A stretch of 64,000 bases of DNA from Anagrus nilaparvatae (taxonomy: Eukaryota; Arthropoda; Insecta; Hymenoptera; Mymaridae). This document shows positions 25,160 through 38,466 of the stretch, piece after piece. Positions within the stretch are counted from its first letter, which is position 1, and every line of letters starts with the position of its first letter. Both the position numbers and the translations under genes were made by a program. The stretch covers positions 9,426,501 through 9,490,500 of the forward strand of contig JAKSXM010000231.1 in the NCBI GenBank assembly GCA_022575985.1, in the 5' to 3' direction. The notes below the pieces were generated by a model that was given only the letters and a program-made list of their open reading frames with translations, did not search any database and was not told the DNA's origin.

Positions 25160-28063
25160 GTAATAAAAGCTGCATATGCTAAGTGTTGGTGACCTCCGTC
25201 ATAACTTGAAGTTGAAGAGGTTAAATAAGCCCAAGCATGCATTCTACGATAATTTAGGGCTTTTTAGCGCTAATTAGCTTAATAGCGATATCGAAAAAAG
25301 TCATTTAACCATGAAAAAATATGAAAAATTAACCAAGAGAGGTATTTAGTGACGCAATCAGCACATATTAAGGAGCCGATAACGTGATTTTACCTATTTT
25401 TTTCGATACCTGATTGAACCATCCGTCGGAAAAATGGCAACTTTTACGGTGAGTCACTCGCAATTGACGATTATGTAAAAAGAAATCGTGTTTTATTTTT
25501 TAGGCCATTAAATAAAGATCTCGACTTGGACGAAAATCCTCCAGAAATGAAAAGTTGTGGAATTTGTTGGTTTTGAGCTAATTTGAAAGGGGAAACAGAA
25601 TCGGGCATTTAAACCCAGTGCTGCCCCCCCCCCCCCCAGGAGGAAAATCTGGAGCAAAACGGTTTTTTGCAAATAACTCAAAAAGTAAGCAAAATATAAA
25701 AAAAAGTTTCGAATAAAAATTGTAGCTGAGAAAATTTCCGACGAAAATGGTTCTTAGAAAGCAAATTTTACTACCCCCTTTAACCCCTATTTTTCGGGTA
25801 TATAGAGGGGTGGTAGGTCAAAACTAATAGCCGATTTGGAAAGAGCATGACATTTTACTAATAAGGAACGACTTTTAGCCTTTTATCTAAAAACTGCGCC
25901 GCTTTATGTCTTAATTAATAATTATATTACAATTGATAAAACTTTAAACATTATTTTAGATTTAAAAATCAAGTAAGTAAAATGTAGCTGAAGTTTCGAC
26001 CGTTCGATGAACGAAATTTTATTTTTAGCTCAAATCAGATAAAAAGTATATATAATAAATAAAAATAGTAAAAAACCTCAAAAAATTAAATAAAAAAAAA
26101 TTTAAAAAAATAAATGAGTTTTGGTCTAATATAGCTTTTCTGGGTTGCTAGTCACGTTTATAGTTATTTGTTTCGCAGATATGTTAATTTAAAGTCAGAG
26201 TCCCATTTTTAGGGTTTTTGAAAAAAAGTCAATTTTAATCTTTATCTTTAATAAGGGGATATCTTAGAAACTATCGAGGAAACTGTTTAATGAAAAAAGA
26301 CGAGTAAAAATTTTTTGGAAACTTAGTGCTTGTAGAAAATTTTCAAGGCCTACATAACCCATTTCTATCAAAAATTAGAATTTTGGCAGCAGTTTAAAAA
26401 TTGGTCATTTTGGGGTAAGAATAGGCGTTCGGTTTATTGACTATCGCCGTGAGAGAATGAGTTAAAAAAAATTGCGGTGTACGAGAATTGAAAGGTGACA
26501 CTTATACGAAAAAAATGAGACCAATTGTAAATATTTTGGTTAACTGTCGAGGTTGAAGCTTTGAATTAAAGATTACGAAAAAACCCTAATTTATAACATT
26601 CTCGTACATTGTAGTTACTCAGTATTTTGCTATTTCTTTTATTTCTATTGCGTGATGGAAACATCCAAAACTTTTCAAAAGAGGGGGTCTTTAGTAAAAT
26701 TTCTCGAGGAATCCGAAAATTTGGTCAAAATTTTCATTAGGTGCCAAGGAAATCCGGAAAATTGAAAATGAAAAATTTCGTGAAAATGGGAAATTTTGAA
26801 ATGGATTTTTAAGTACTTAAAAGGCAAATACTCGCTAAAATTTTTTTTTTATTAAAAAGTACATACAAAAACAAAAATTTTAAGACCGGTTAGGAAAAAA
26901 AAAAAGTTACGACTGTATGAAAAATCTGCGTTTGAAAAAAAATGAGTTTTCTTAATTTTTCCAATTTTCCGGTTTTCCTTGAGGTTTTTTTGAAAAACTG
27001 GTGGCAGATTCGGATTCAGCGGGAAATTTTACATAAGACATAGTCAAGAAAACCATTTTTCAGCTTTATTCAGAGCGTAGAAAAAATGAAATCGAAAATT
27101 GTCATTTTTTAAAATTATTTTTTTTAAAAACCATATATGACCGAAAAATAGCCGCCATTTTGTACCCTTTGAACCTAAAACCTTAAAATTTGGTATGGTA
27201 TCATTTGAACGTATACCAAACCCAACCCAATTAGTTTTTTTCAAATCCCCAACTTTTACCTTTCCATTAGTAAAGTTTCACTAAGAATTACTCATATATA
27301 ATAAATAAAAATAGTAAAAAACCTCAAAAAATTAAATAAACAGCCGATAAAAATAGATAAAACAAATAAATTAATCAAAATATAAAATAAAAAATCAGGT
27401 TCACATTCCCAAGGATTTTGAGATCATTAGATGGGATTTCCCCCAACTATTATTTTCTTAGGCTGCTGAAAAAATGTTTTTCAAAGCTCAGAAAAATTTT
27501 GGACTGATACCTGGGTGGTAAACTACCTCAAATGCGGCTGTGGTTCAAAATACTAAAATTTCGTTTTTGAGTTTCAAAGCTTTTTTAGACCTTTGGCAGA
27601 GTTTTACCCCGAATTTATATATTTAACAGAGTAAAACTTTAAACTTTAATAAAGTTGTATTACGATACCAAATCTACAACCACTGTCAAGAATCAGTTGT
27701 TTCAAAAAGAATAAGGTACGCATTTCAAGTGATTAAAAATATACTATCGCAATTCTTCAATCACTCTGCGGGGGTTGGCGCGCGTAGCGCGCAGGGGGCG
27801 GAGCCCCCCAGTTATTTATAAATTACATAATGCCACATGGTTAAAGTAGGGGAGAATTTTTTAATTTCTCTCAGTTTGAGTTTTATTTTTATTCAAATAA
27901 GTCAAATTTTCGGTTTAATTACATGGGTTATATACGAATATTAAGTGTGATTTTCATACCGATGAAGCTTGGTCACACTTAAGAAAGCTGAAATAACCCA
28001 TTTTTGCATAATTTTTTTCGTAATTTTTTAAAATTTCAATTTTTATTTTTTATTTTTTTTTTT
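25160..28063. other. Probable transposon-derived tract with direct repeats and GC palindrome
   Basis: No gene is seen. A 46-base direct repeat (ATAAATAAAAATAGTAAAAA followed by CCTCAAAAAATTAAATAAA) occurs at about 26050-26095 and again at 27295-27340, bracketing 1.2 kb. A run of 14 C lies at 25624-25637. Much of the sequence is A/T-run-rich with strings like GGAAAATTGAAAATG that look like decayed non-coding transposon filler. The open frame at 27044-27244 has no domain. Confidence 0.4.
27767..27809. repeat. GC-rich double palindrome
   Basis: Two adjacent inverted repeats are seen: GCGCGCGTAGCGCGC and GGGGGCGGAGCCCCC. The block stands out in an AT-rich surrounding. Similar GC clasp sequences are common near the ends of DNA transposons, but no matching second end was found here. 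Confidence 0.55.
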
Positions 28064-31000
28064 GGTTCCTCAAAGAGGAACCATTGTGATAGGTCAAATT
28101 TCGATTTTTGATTTTTTGGCATATAAGCAGGTTTTGGGACCTCAGGAAGCTAAAAAACCGGTTTTTAAAAAAAGTATGTATGTGTGTGTGTGTGTATGTA
28201 TGTAATTGGAGATATTTCACAAACATTATGGAGTTAAGACCTAATTTTTTTTTCAAAAATTTTTTTATCAAAAAAGCTCGAGGTACTTTTTTTTTTTTAA
28301 TTTGGATGTAATACCTCATTTATTTCCACGAAAGTACTTATACTTGAAAGTATGGTTTTTACTTGATATCTCGAATCTGATACTTAATTTTTTGAAAATT
28401 TTTTTCCTAAAATTTTTTTCACAAAAAAATACAAAATATACGAAACTTTTTTTTCTTTTTGGACGCAGTACCTAATTTATTTCTATGAAAGTACTAGTTT
28501 TAGAAAGTTTATTTATAGTCATTTTTTGGATCTGATACCGAATTTTTAAAAAAATTTTTTCTCAAAATTAAAAAAACAAAAAAATTAAAAAACCTGCAAT
28601 ATTTTTTTTTTTTGGGGTGTAATACCTCATTTAATTTCATGAAAGTACTAATATCTGAAAATACTGCAACCGGCGATATTTAACAACCATTATGAAATTA
28701 AGACCTAATTTTTTTTTCAAAAATTTTTTCACCAAAAAAGCTCTAGGTACTTTTTTTTTTTTTTTAATTTGGATGTAATACCTCATTTATTTCCATGAAA
28801 GTACTTGTATTTGAAAGTATGGTTTTTACTCGATATCTCGAATCTGATACTTAATTTTTTGAATATTTTTTTCCCAAAATTTTTTTCACGAAAAAATACA
28901 AAAAACAACAATTTTTTTTTCTTTTTGGACGTAGTACCTAATTTATTTCTATGAAAGTACTAATTTTAGAAAATTTGTTTATAGTCATTTATTGGATCTG
29001 ATACCGAATTTTTTTAAAAATTTTTTCTTAAAATTAAGAAAACAAAAAAAATAAAAAACTTGCAATATTTTTTTTGGTTCCTCAAAGAGGAACCATTGTG
29101 TTAGGTCAAAATTTGATTTTCTATTTTTTGGCATGTAAGCACGTTTTGAGACCCCAGGAAGCTAAAAAACCTGTTTTTAAAAAAAGTCTGTATGTGTGTG
29201 TGTGTGTGTGTACGTATGTATGTAATCGGTGATATTTCACAAATATTATGGAATTAAGACCTAATTTTTTTTTCAAAAATTTTTTCACCAAAAAATCTCG
29301 AGGTACTTTTTTTTTTTTTTTATTTGGATGTAATACCTCATTTATTTCCATGAAAGTACTTATATTTGAAAGTATGGTTTTTACATGATATCTCGAATCG
29401 GATACTTAATTTTCTGAAAATTTTTTTTCTTAAATTTTTTTCACAAAAAAGTACAAAAAATACAAATTTTTTTCTTCTTTTTGGACTTAGTACCTAATTT
29501 ATTTTCATGGAAGTACTAGTTTTAAGAACCTTGTTTATTGTAATTTTTTGGATCTGATACTTAATTTTTTCAAAATTTTTTCTGTCAAAATTAAAAAAAT
29601 AGAAAAATTAAAAAAAATGCAATATTTTTTTTTTTTTTGGGTGTAATACCTCATTTAATTCTATGAAAGTACTAATATATGAAAATATTATAACTAGTGA
29701 TATTTCAAAACCATTATCGAATTAAGACCTAATTTTTTTTTCAAACATTTTTTTATCAAAAAATCTCAAACCCCCCCTTTTTTTTTTTAATTTGGATGTA
29801 ATACCTCATTTATTTCCATGAAACTACTTATATTTGAAAGTATGGTTTTTACATGATATCTCGAATCTGATACTTAATTTTCTGAAATTTTGTTTTCTAA
29901 AATTTTTTTCACAAAAAAATACAAAAAATACCAATTTTTTTTTTCTTTTTGGACTTAGAACCTAATTTATTTTCATGGAAGTACTACTTTTAAGAACCTT
30001 GTTTTTTGTAATTTTTTGGATATGATACTTAATTTTTTCAAATTTTTTTTTGTCAAAATTAAAAAAAAATAAAAATAAAAAAAACTGCAATATTTTTTTT
30101 TTTTTGGTGTAATACCTCATTTAATTCTATGAAAGTACAATTATCTGAAAATATTGTAATTAGTGATATTTCAAAACCATTATCGAATTAAGACCTAATT
30201 TTTTTTCCAAACATTTTTTTATCAAAAAATCTCAAACCCCCCCCTTTTTTTTATTTTGGATGTAATACCTTATTTATTTCCATGAAAGTACTTATACTTG
30301 AAAGTATGGTTTTTACATGATATCTCCAATCTGATACTTAATTTTTTGAAAATTTTTGTCCTAAAATTTTTTTCACAAAAAAATACAAAAAATACGAAAC
30401 TTTTTTTTCTTTTTGGACGTAGTACCTAATTTATTTCCATGGAAGTACTAGTTTTAAGAACCTCGTTTACAGTAATTTTTTGGAATTGATACTTAATTTT
30501 TTCAAAATTTTTATTATCTAAATTAAAAAAAAAGAAAAATAAAAAAAATTGCAATATTTTTTTGGTGTAATAGCTCTTTTAATTCTATGAAAGTACTAAT
30601 ATTTTAAAATATTGTAACCAGTGATATTCCAAAACAATTTATTATCGAACGAATACCTAACTTTTTTTTCCAAAAATTTTTTTATTAAAAAAATCTCAAA
30701 ATACTTTTTTTTTTTTTAATTTGGATGTAATACCTCATTCATTTCCACGAAATTACTTATATTTGAAATTATGATTTTTACTCGATATCTTGAATCTGAT
30801 AATTAATTTTTTGAAAATCTTTTTCTCCAAAATCTTCGTCACAAAAAAATACATAAAACACCAAATTTATTTTTCGTTTTGGGCATATCTAATTTATTTT
30901 AGCGAGAGCACAAATTTTATAAATTTAGTTTATAGTAATTTTTTGTATCCGATCACAATTTTTTTTTTTTATTTTGATATAAATTATAACACACAAGAAA

Positions 31001-32138
31001 GAGTGATGGAAATCTTGCCTCTTTTTGACTTCTTTGGATTATTTTGCTCGTTGCTATGTTTATTTATGTATAAACAGCCTAAAAATATTAAATGGTTATG
31101 TTTGCATTTTAAAATTAAGATTTAAAAGTTATATTGGCATTTTTTAAAGAATCAAACAATTTATAGAATTAAATAATTTAAAATCTTGAAGCAATTAATT
31201 TGGTTATTTTTTTTATTACAAAATATTATTATTATTATTATTATCATTGTTGCGGAAGATTGGTCAAATGCAAGGAGTACACTGAGAAAATAAATTATAA
31301 GAAATTATTATAAATTCTGGTAAAAACTCCTATCTTTTTATAATAATTGAGCGAATATTTGTAATTTTCGCATCGTTACCAACCATTTCTTTTATAAAAA
31401 AAAAATAAAATTAGCTTTTTTTATATTTCTCTCTTTTTAATTATGCAAAAATGATTTAAAATCCATTAACGCCGGCGCGACCAATCCATGGACGCTAGAA
31501 TTTTCACTTTAACTACTTTACCAGCTACTAAAAACGAAAAATGTATGTATAATTGCATGGTTGTAATCAATAATATTTGTTGTAAATTAAGATTACAGCC
31601 CATTGTTTGAGGAACCTCAGTGCCAGCTAGTTGGCAGGGTATTTTTTAGTGTAATACCTCATTTAATTCCATGAAAGTACTAATATCTGAAAATATTGCG
31701 ACCGGCGATATTTCACAACCGTTATGAAATTAAGACCTAATTTTTTTTTCAAAAATTTTTTCACCAAAAAAGCTCTAGGTACTTTTTTTTTTTTTATTTG
31801 GATGTAATACCTCATTTATTTCCACGAAAGTACTTATATTTGAAAGTATAGTTTTTACTCGATATCTCGAATCTGATACTTATTTTTTTTAAAATTTTTT
31901 TCCTAAATTTTTTTTCACAAGAAAATACAAAAAACACCAAATTTTTTTTTCTTTTTGGATGTAGTACCTAATTTATTTCTATGAGAGTACTAGTTTTAGA
32001 CAGTTCATTTATAGTAATTTTTGGATTTGATACCGAATTTTTCCAAAATTTATTTCTCAAAATTGGAAAAGTTTTTTCTCATTGTTTGAGGAACCTTATA
32101 TAGTGCCAGCTAGTTGGCAGGGTATTTTTTTTTTTTAT
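28064..32138. mobile_element. Nested repetitive element: ~465-bp tandem units with GGTTCCTCAAA inverted ends
   Basis: Two heads (GGTTCCTCAAAGAGGAACC at 28064 and 29076) and two tails (TTTGAGGAACC at 31606 and 32085, each followed by a TGCCAGCTAGTTGGCA hairpin) bound a tandem array. Unit anchors (GGATGTAATACCTCATT) fall at 28304, 28771, 29326, 29794, 30258, 30723 and 31800. The usual spacing is 464-468 bases. One step of 555 contains the second head, and one of 1077 contains an unrelated insert of about 650 bases plus the first tail. The order head-head-tail-tail means one element sits inside another, or a partial duplication. No transposase frame is present; (TG)n runs follow both heads. The type of element is unknown. 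Confidence 0.7.
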
Positions 32139-32942
32139 AATTTCCATTTTTTCTAAATTTTAAAATCAAAGTTTCAATAAAAAATTCATTTTGATGAATA
32201 GCAAACTACTAGGTACGTTAATTAAAAGAGATATAGATTATATACACGTATCAAAAAAGTGAGTTTATAGTTATAAATCGAAAAGATTTATTATTGGTCC
32301 AACAAGGTCGATAAAAAAAATTTTTTATTATAAATTTTATAATTGGAGGTAACAAATATTAAAATAATTATTAAGGTAAAGGTTTTTACTTGGCACTCTC
32401 GATTTTAAACAAAATCGGAAAATTAGTTTACAGGAAAACGGGAAGAGATAATGGAAAAATTTTTTGGGGTAAAATAAAAGAACTAATAAAGCACATGAAA
32501 AAATTATTTTTTATCAATTTTTATAATTTTTTACGCGTTAAAATCTAATGTTAAGTTCACGTATTTTCGAAAAAAAGAATTATAAATTATATGGTTACCG
32601 GGTTAACTAAAATTTTTATTTTTAGCCAAAATAAAAAAAATTATAAATTTAAAAAAAAAAAAAAGTGATTTTTTTTTCGAAATTTTTTTGAAAATCTATA
32701 CAACTTTTTTTTGTTTTGGCTAAAATTAATAATTTTATTTCACTCGATAACCATACTCAAATAATTAAAAAAAATTTTTTTTTCTAGGTGCTCCCAAACA
32801 TTTTTAATTTATCTAGAAATCAGAAAAATATAAAATATCTCTGAAAAAATTTAGATTCATATGAATGAAATATATAATTAAGGGTCTTTCAAAAAAACGC
32901 AACGCTTAATTTTCTGTTATTGAGGTACCTGAGTATACCCTA
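32139..32942. other. AT-rich spacer, no gene seen
   Basis: Low-complexity A/T runs with no coding or structural signal that I can support. Confidence 0.4.
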
Positions 32943-33297
32943 CACTGAAAAAAAAATCCGCTTGCGGCAAGCGGAATTCCGCTTGCCGCAAGCGGATTTC
33001 CGCTTACCGCAAGCGGAATTCCGCTTGTAGCAAGCGGAATTTTTTTCTCGTCAAACGATTGCAAATGACTTACTTGGGATATGCGTATTTCGGTATGACG
33101 AGATTTGAGAAAATTTTTGAAAAAGAAAAGAAAAAATGTTTTTTTTTTTAATTTTCTTTACGTTTCAAGTCATTTGCAATTGTTTGCAAAGAAAAAAAAT
33201 TCCGCTAGCCACAAGCGGAATTCCGCTAGCCGCAAGCGGAATTCCGCTTGCCGTAAGCGGATTGTCCGCTTGCGGCAAGCGGATTTTTTTTTCAGTG
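32943..33297. mobile_element. Short foldback element, family B (palindromic CCGCTTGCCGCAAGCGG units)
   Basis: The element begins CACTGAAAAAAAAATCCGCT and ends with the inverse, closing in TTTTTCAGTG, with TA outside each end. Each terminus is a run of GC-rich palindromic units of about 24 bases (CCGCTTGCCGCAAGCGG with AATT or ATTT spacers). The central part contains ACGATTGCAAATGACTT and its partner AAGTCATTTGCAATTGTTTG, so the entire 355 bases can fold into one hairpin. The paralogue at 47799-50277 has the same ends with a much longer interior. Open frames through the palindromes are artefacts. Confidence 0.85.
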
Positions 33298-33477
33298 TAT
33301 TTAACACCATGTCACATTTTTTTCAACCCCCTATCTACACTTAAAAGCGTTACTAACAAAAATAATTTTTGTACTTTGTTGTGCATATTTTTTATTTAAT
33401 ATCCACCATGTAAAACTTTATAGATTAGCTGGTATTTATGTTTTTTAGATAATATATCTTTAATAAGTGGTATCGGC

Positions 33478-33622
33478 AGCTGTCAATTAACAATCTTGTC
33501 AATCTGATATCAAATTCGAAATCGCTGACCTCAAAATTTACAGTTTTGACAGCTAATTGACATCTGTCAATTGACAATCTTATCAATCTGACATCAGTTA
33601 TTCGAAATCAGCGATCTCAAAC
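33478..33622 (+). repeat. Duplicated 60-bp block rich in TGTCA/TGACA motifs
   Basis: Bases 33478-33537 and 33560-33622 are diverged direct copies (TGTCAATTAACAATCTTGTC versus TGTCAATTGACAATCTTATC, both ending in a CGAAATC...CTCAAA string). The junction contains TGACATCTGTCA, two inverted TALE-homeodomain-type half sites. It lies 1 kb upstream of the RCC1/BTB gene. Confidence 0.5.
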
Positions 33623-34622
33623 ATAAAAGTATACTTTAAAAATAAAAGGAAAAAGGTTTTCTTGCTATGATGGAGTTTCGGAGCTTTCAAACAGCCACGG
33701 AGACTTTTTTTCAGAATAATAAAATCTACAACCTATCAAAAATTCAGCTAATTTGACCGAACGGCCATTTCCTATCCTTTTGTGCGAGATCCTTTGATTC
33801 ATTCTAGACTCTCCTGTAGATATGCAATATTATACACATATGCATTGCATTCAAAAAGAATATTTTTAAGTCGGTAATACAGATTTCTTGAAAATTTACA
33901 CGCTTTTGCTGGATGAGATTCGCAAGTTGCAAAAAAAGAAAATACCATTGTGAGACAACGAATATAATCATAACAATGAGTCTTCTCTTTCTATTAATGT
34001 GAAACATTCTTATTTTATTTTTTAAAGTTTCTTCTTTTGTTTTGATACAATTTTAAATATATATATATATATATAATAAGCAATTGTATATTCACTAATT
34101 ATCAGCATAACAGACAACAGTGAAGTATTTTTTCCAAAATGAGCAACGTATACCAGTAGCATTTAAATTTACAGTTAATAGTAAATAAAAAAATTTTAAT
34201 TTTTTTTTTTTATTTCGATAATAAAAACTCTATTGAATTTCAACAATGATTTTAAATGTGACAAGTATAAAGTGTCAAAACATGAAGTTAAATGAAAGTA
34301 TTTTAATTGCTTTTTGTCAATAATTTTCTTTTCATATATAATTAATATTAATGTGAAACTTTTGATCTCTTTGTCTTTTTACACTTGAAATTAAAAGTTT
34401 ATTTATAATTATATCATTCTTTTGACTTTTTTGTTACTTCTGTATAAATAACTCAGGATGAAAATAAACTCTTAAATCGAATCATTAATTACACTTCTTT
34501 ATAAACAAAGTTATTTAAAAAAAATTAATAGAGCTATTATAAGTTTTCATTTTTTTACCAGCAAAGTGAATACATATTAAAATAAAATTTAATTATTTCA
34601 GATTATAGAGTAAAAATCAAAA
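33623..34622 (+). other. Upstream region and leader of the RCC1/BTB gene
   Basis: AT-rich, with a TA microsatellite near 34056. An acceptor (TAATTATTTCAG, AG at 34600-34601) lies 21 bases before the start codon, implying at least one non-coding leader exon upstream that I could not place. No other gene is seen. Confidence 0.45.
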
Positions 34623-36726
<2,104 letters not shown>

Positions 36727-38313
36727 AAAAAAGTGATATAAAAGTAAATTTTGATCTCAGGATGGACCATTTAAAAGAGAAAAAAAAATTAATAAATTTT
36801 TGTAAACTGCAAATCTTAAAATTGTTTATTTACTCAAAAATTTGGTATAATCTGATGAAACAGTTATTTATTGTAAATAATTGAAATACAAATAGGTATA
36901 AATTTAAAATACTTACCTATTACTTGATGAAATATAAATTTTTAAAATTAGTCAAAAATCTAATAGGAATAAAATGCATTTAATTTTACAGAGAGTAATA
37001 GATAGCTGAAGAAATGTGATTAATTTTTAATTATTAATATTTATTATATAATCAATAAAATTTTAAAATACATTTTTCTTAAATAAATAGAAATATAAAT
37101 ATAAATTTAAGTTATAAAATTAAATATAAAATCTGGATAAATTATAAAAAAAATTATATTATTAAACTTTGTTGTAAAACTAGAAGTTAAGTTCATTTAT
37201 TTTTAATAAAACTAGAAGTGCTCTAATAATGCTAATTACAATTATCTGAATACTTTTGAAAAAACATGAAAAGCAACTTTAATTTTTAATATTAATTTGT
37301 TGAAAAATTTTTGTTATTTACTAAACGTATTCAAGTGTTTATGCTATTTATCATTTAAATTCCTATTGGTAACTCTATGTGATATTAGAAATTATTAAAA
37401 TATTGTAAAAGTAAAAGGTTTTTATGGTCAATAAATTAATTTATTATTCATTTTTTATCAGGCATATATTATTATTGCACCTCTCTTTATCAATATTATC
37501 TATAAATAATTACATTTATTTTTTAAAAAAGCACTTAAATGTTCAAAATTTTCAAATTTGAGTTAACTGCTTTTTTTTAAACAAACTGTAGCAAGAAGCA
37601 TATATAAACATTTTCATAATTTTTCACATTTTTTTGTTTACTATATGGTTTTCCTTTTATGATTCCTCAGAAAAATTTTTTTATGGAGAACAAAAAATGA
37701 GCGATTTTAATAAAATAAGCAGTTTTTAAAAAATTTAATTTTAAGAAAAATCGGTTTTCAAAATTTTGCACAGATTTTGCAAAACTTATATACCATATAG
37801 TACTATTTTATATATGAAGCTATAATAAAAAATAATATATAAAATTTAACCGGATTTAAAATTTTCTTAATTATTTTACCTCGTATTTTACCCAAGATAT
37901 AAAATATTTTTATTTTTCCAAAGAGAAAATATACTTTTTACGTAAAAATAGTTTGGTGTATCATAATAAAGAAAAATGTTATTATAAATGTTAATATTTA
38001 TAAATATATTTTAGCGATTTTTTCTTTATTTATGATATTAATTACACCAAACTATTTATGATTTAATATACTTTACTCATCCTTTTGTCAGTATACAAAA
38101 ATCATTTGTATTTTTTGCGGTGTGTTATCAGTGGTGTGTCAGTGGTTCATAAAAATCAGTTTTAAATATATGCGCTTTTGTGACACGTGATTTATTAGGT
38201 TTCCCTTTCCTCTTTTCAAACCCCCAGTTGATAATACAGAAAAGAATCAACTCCAAATTATCTGCTCCGAAAACTGCAGAACTGCGACTCGAACATTCGT
38301 TAAATATTATTCA
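36727..38313. other. 3' flank of RCBTB1-like gene and ferritin upstream region
   Basis: Very AT-rich, with no coding exon. A small hairpin element lies at 37945-38058. The two CAGTGG hexamers near 38130-38145 are discussed under rejected items. Confidence 0.45.
37945..38058. repeat. Small hairpin (MITE-like) element
   Basis: Left arm AAATAGTTTGGTGTA with ATAATAAAGAAAAA is matched by right-arm TTTTTTCTTTATTTATGATA and TACACCAAACTATTTA. The right arm has a few extra bases. The loop is about 40 bases. It lies between the RCC1/BTB and ferritin genes. Confidence 0.55.
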
Positions 38314-38321
38314 TCACGTGA
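38314..38321. promoter_or_regulatory. TCACGTGA palindromic E-box upstream of ferritin
   Basis: It lies about 150 bases before the ferritin start codon. A second CACGTG is at 38184-38189, and the same octamer flanks the RpS17 start at 41742-41749. TCACGTGA is the core recognised by MITF/TFEB-type bHLH-zip factors; their involvement is inference. Confidence 0.35.
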
Positions 38322-38466
38322 AGAGCAAAGTACGTATTATATTATTTTAATACTTATCATTTTATCTGTAAGTGGTTTTATATTTTAATTTTCAATTAAT
38401 TCTTGCCAATTCAGCATTATCTTTTAAAAGAAACCTGTACTACGTTGTTGACAACCTGAAATAATC

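Noticed and set aside
28050..29351. Pair of similar Lys-rich small proteins at 28050-28319 and 29121-29351
   Set aside because: They are translations of the two copies of the tandem element's head region, including the TG repeat, and overlap the element's palindrome.
33105..33399. Plus-strand frames of 79 and 87 codons with repeated SASRKRN-type peptides
   Set aside because: The peptide repetition comes from translating the palindromic units of the foldback element.
38120..38150. CAGTGG hexamers upstream of ferritin as an iron-responsive element
   Set aside because: The five bases on either side of each CAGTGG do not pair into the required upper stem, and no bulged C is placed correctly; they may also lie upstream of the transcript.
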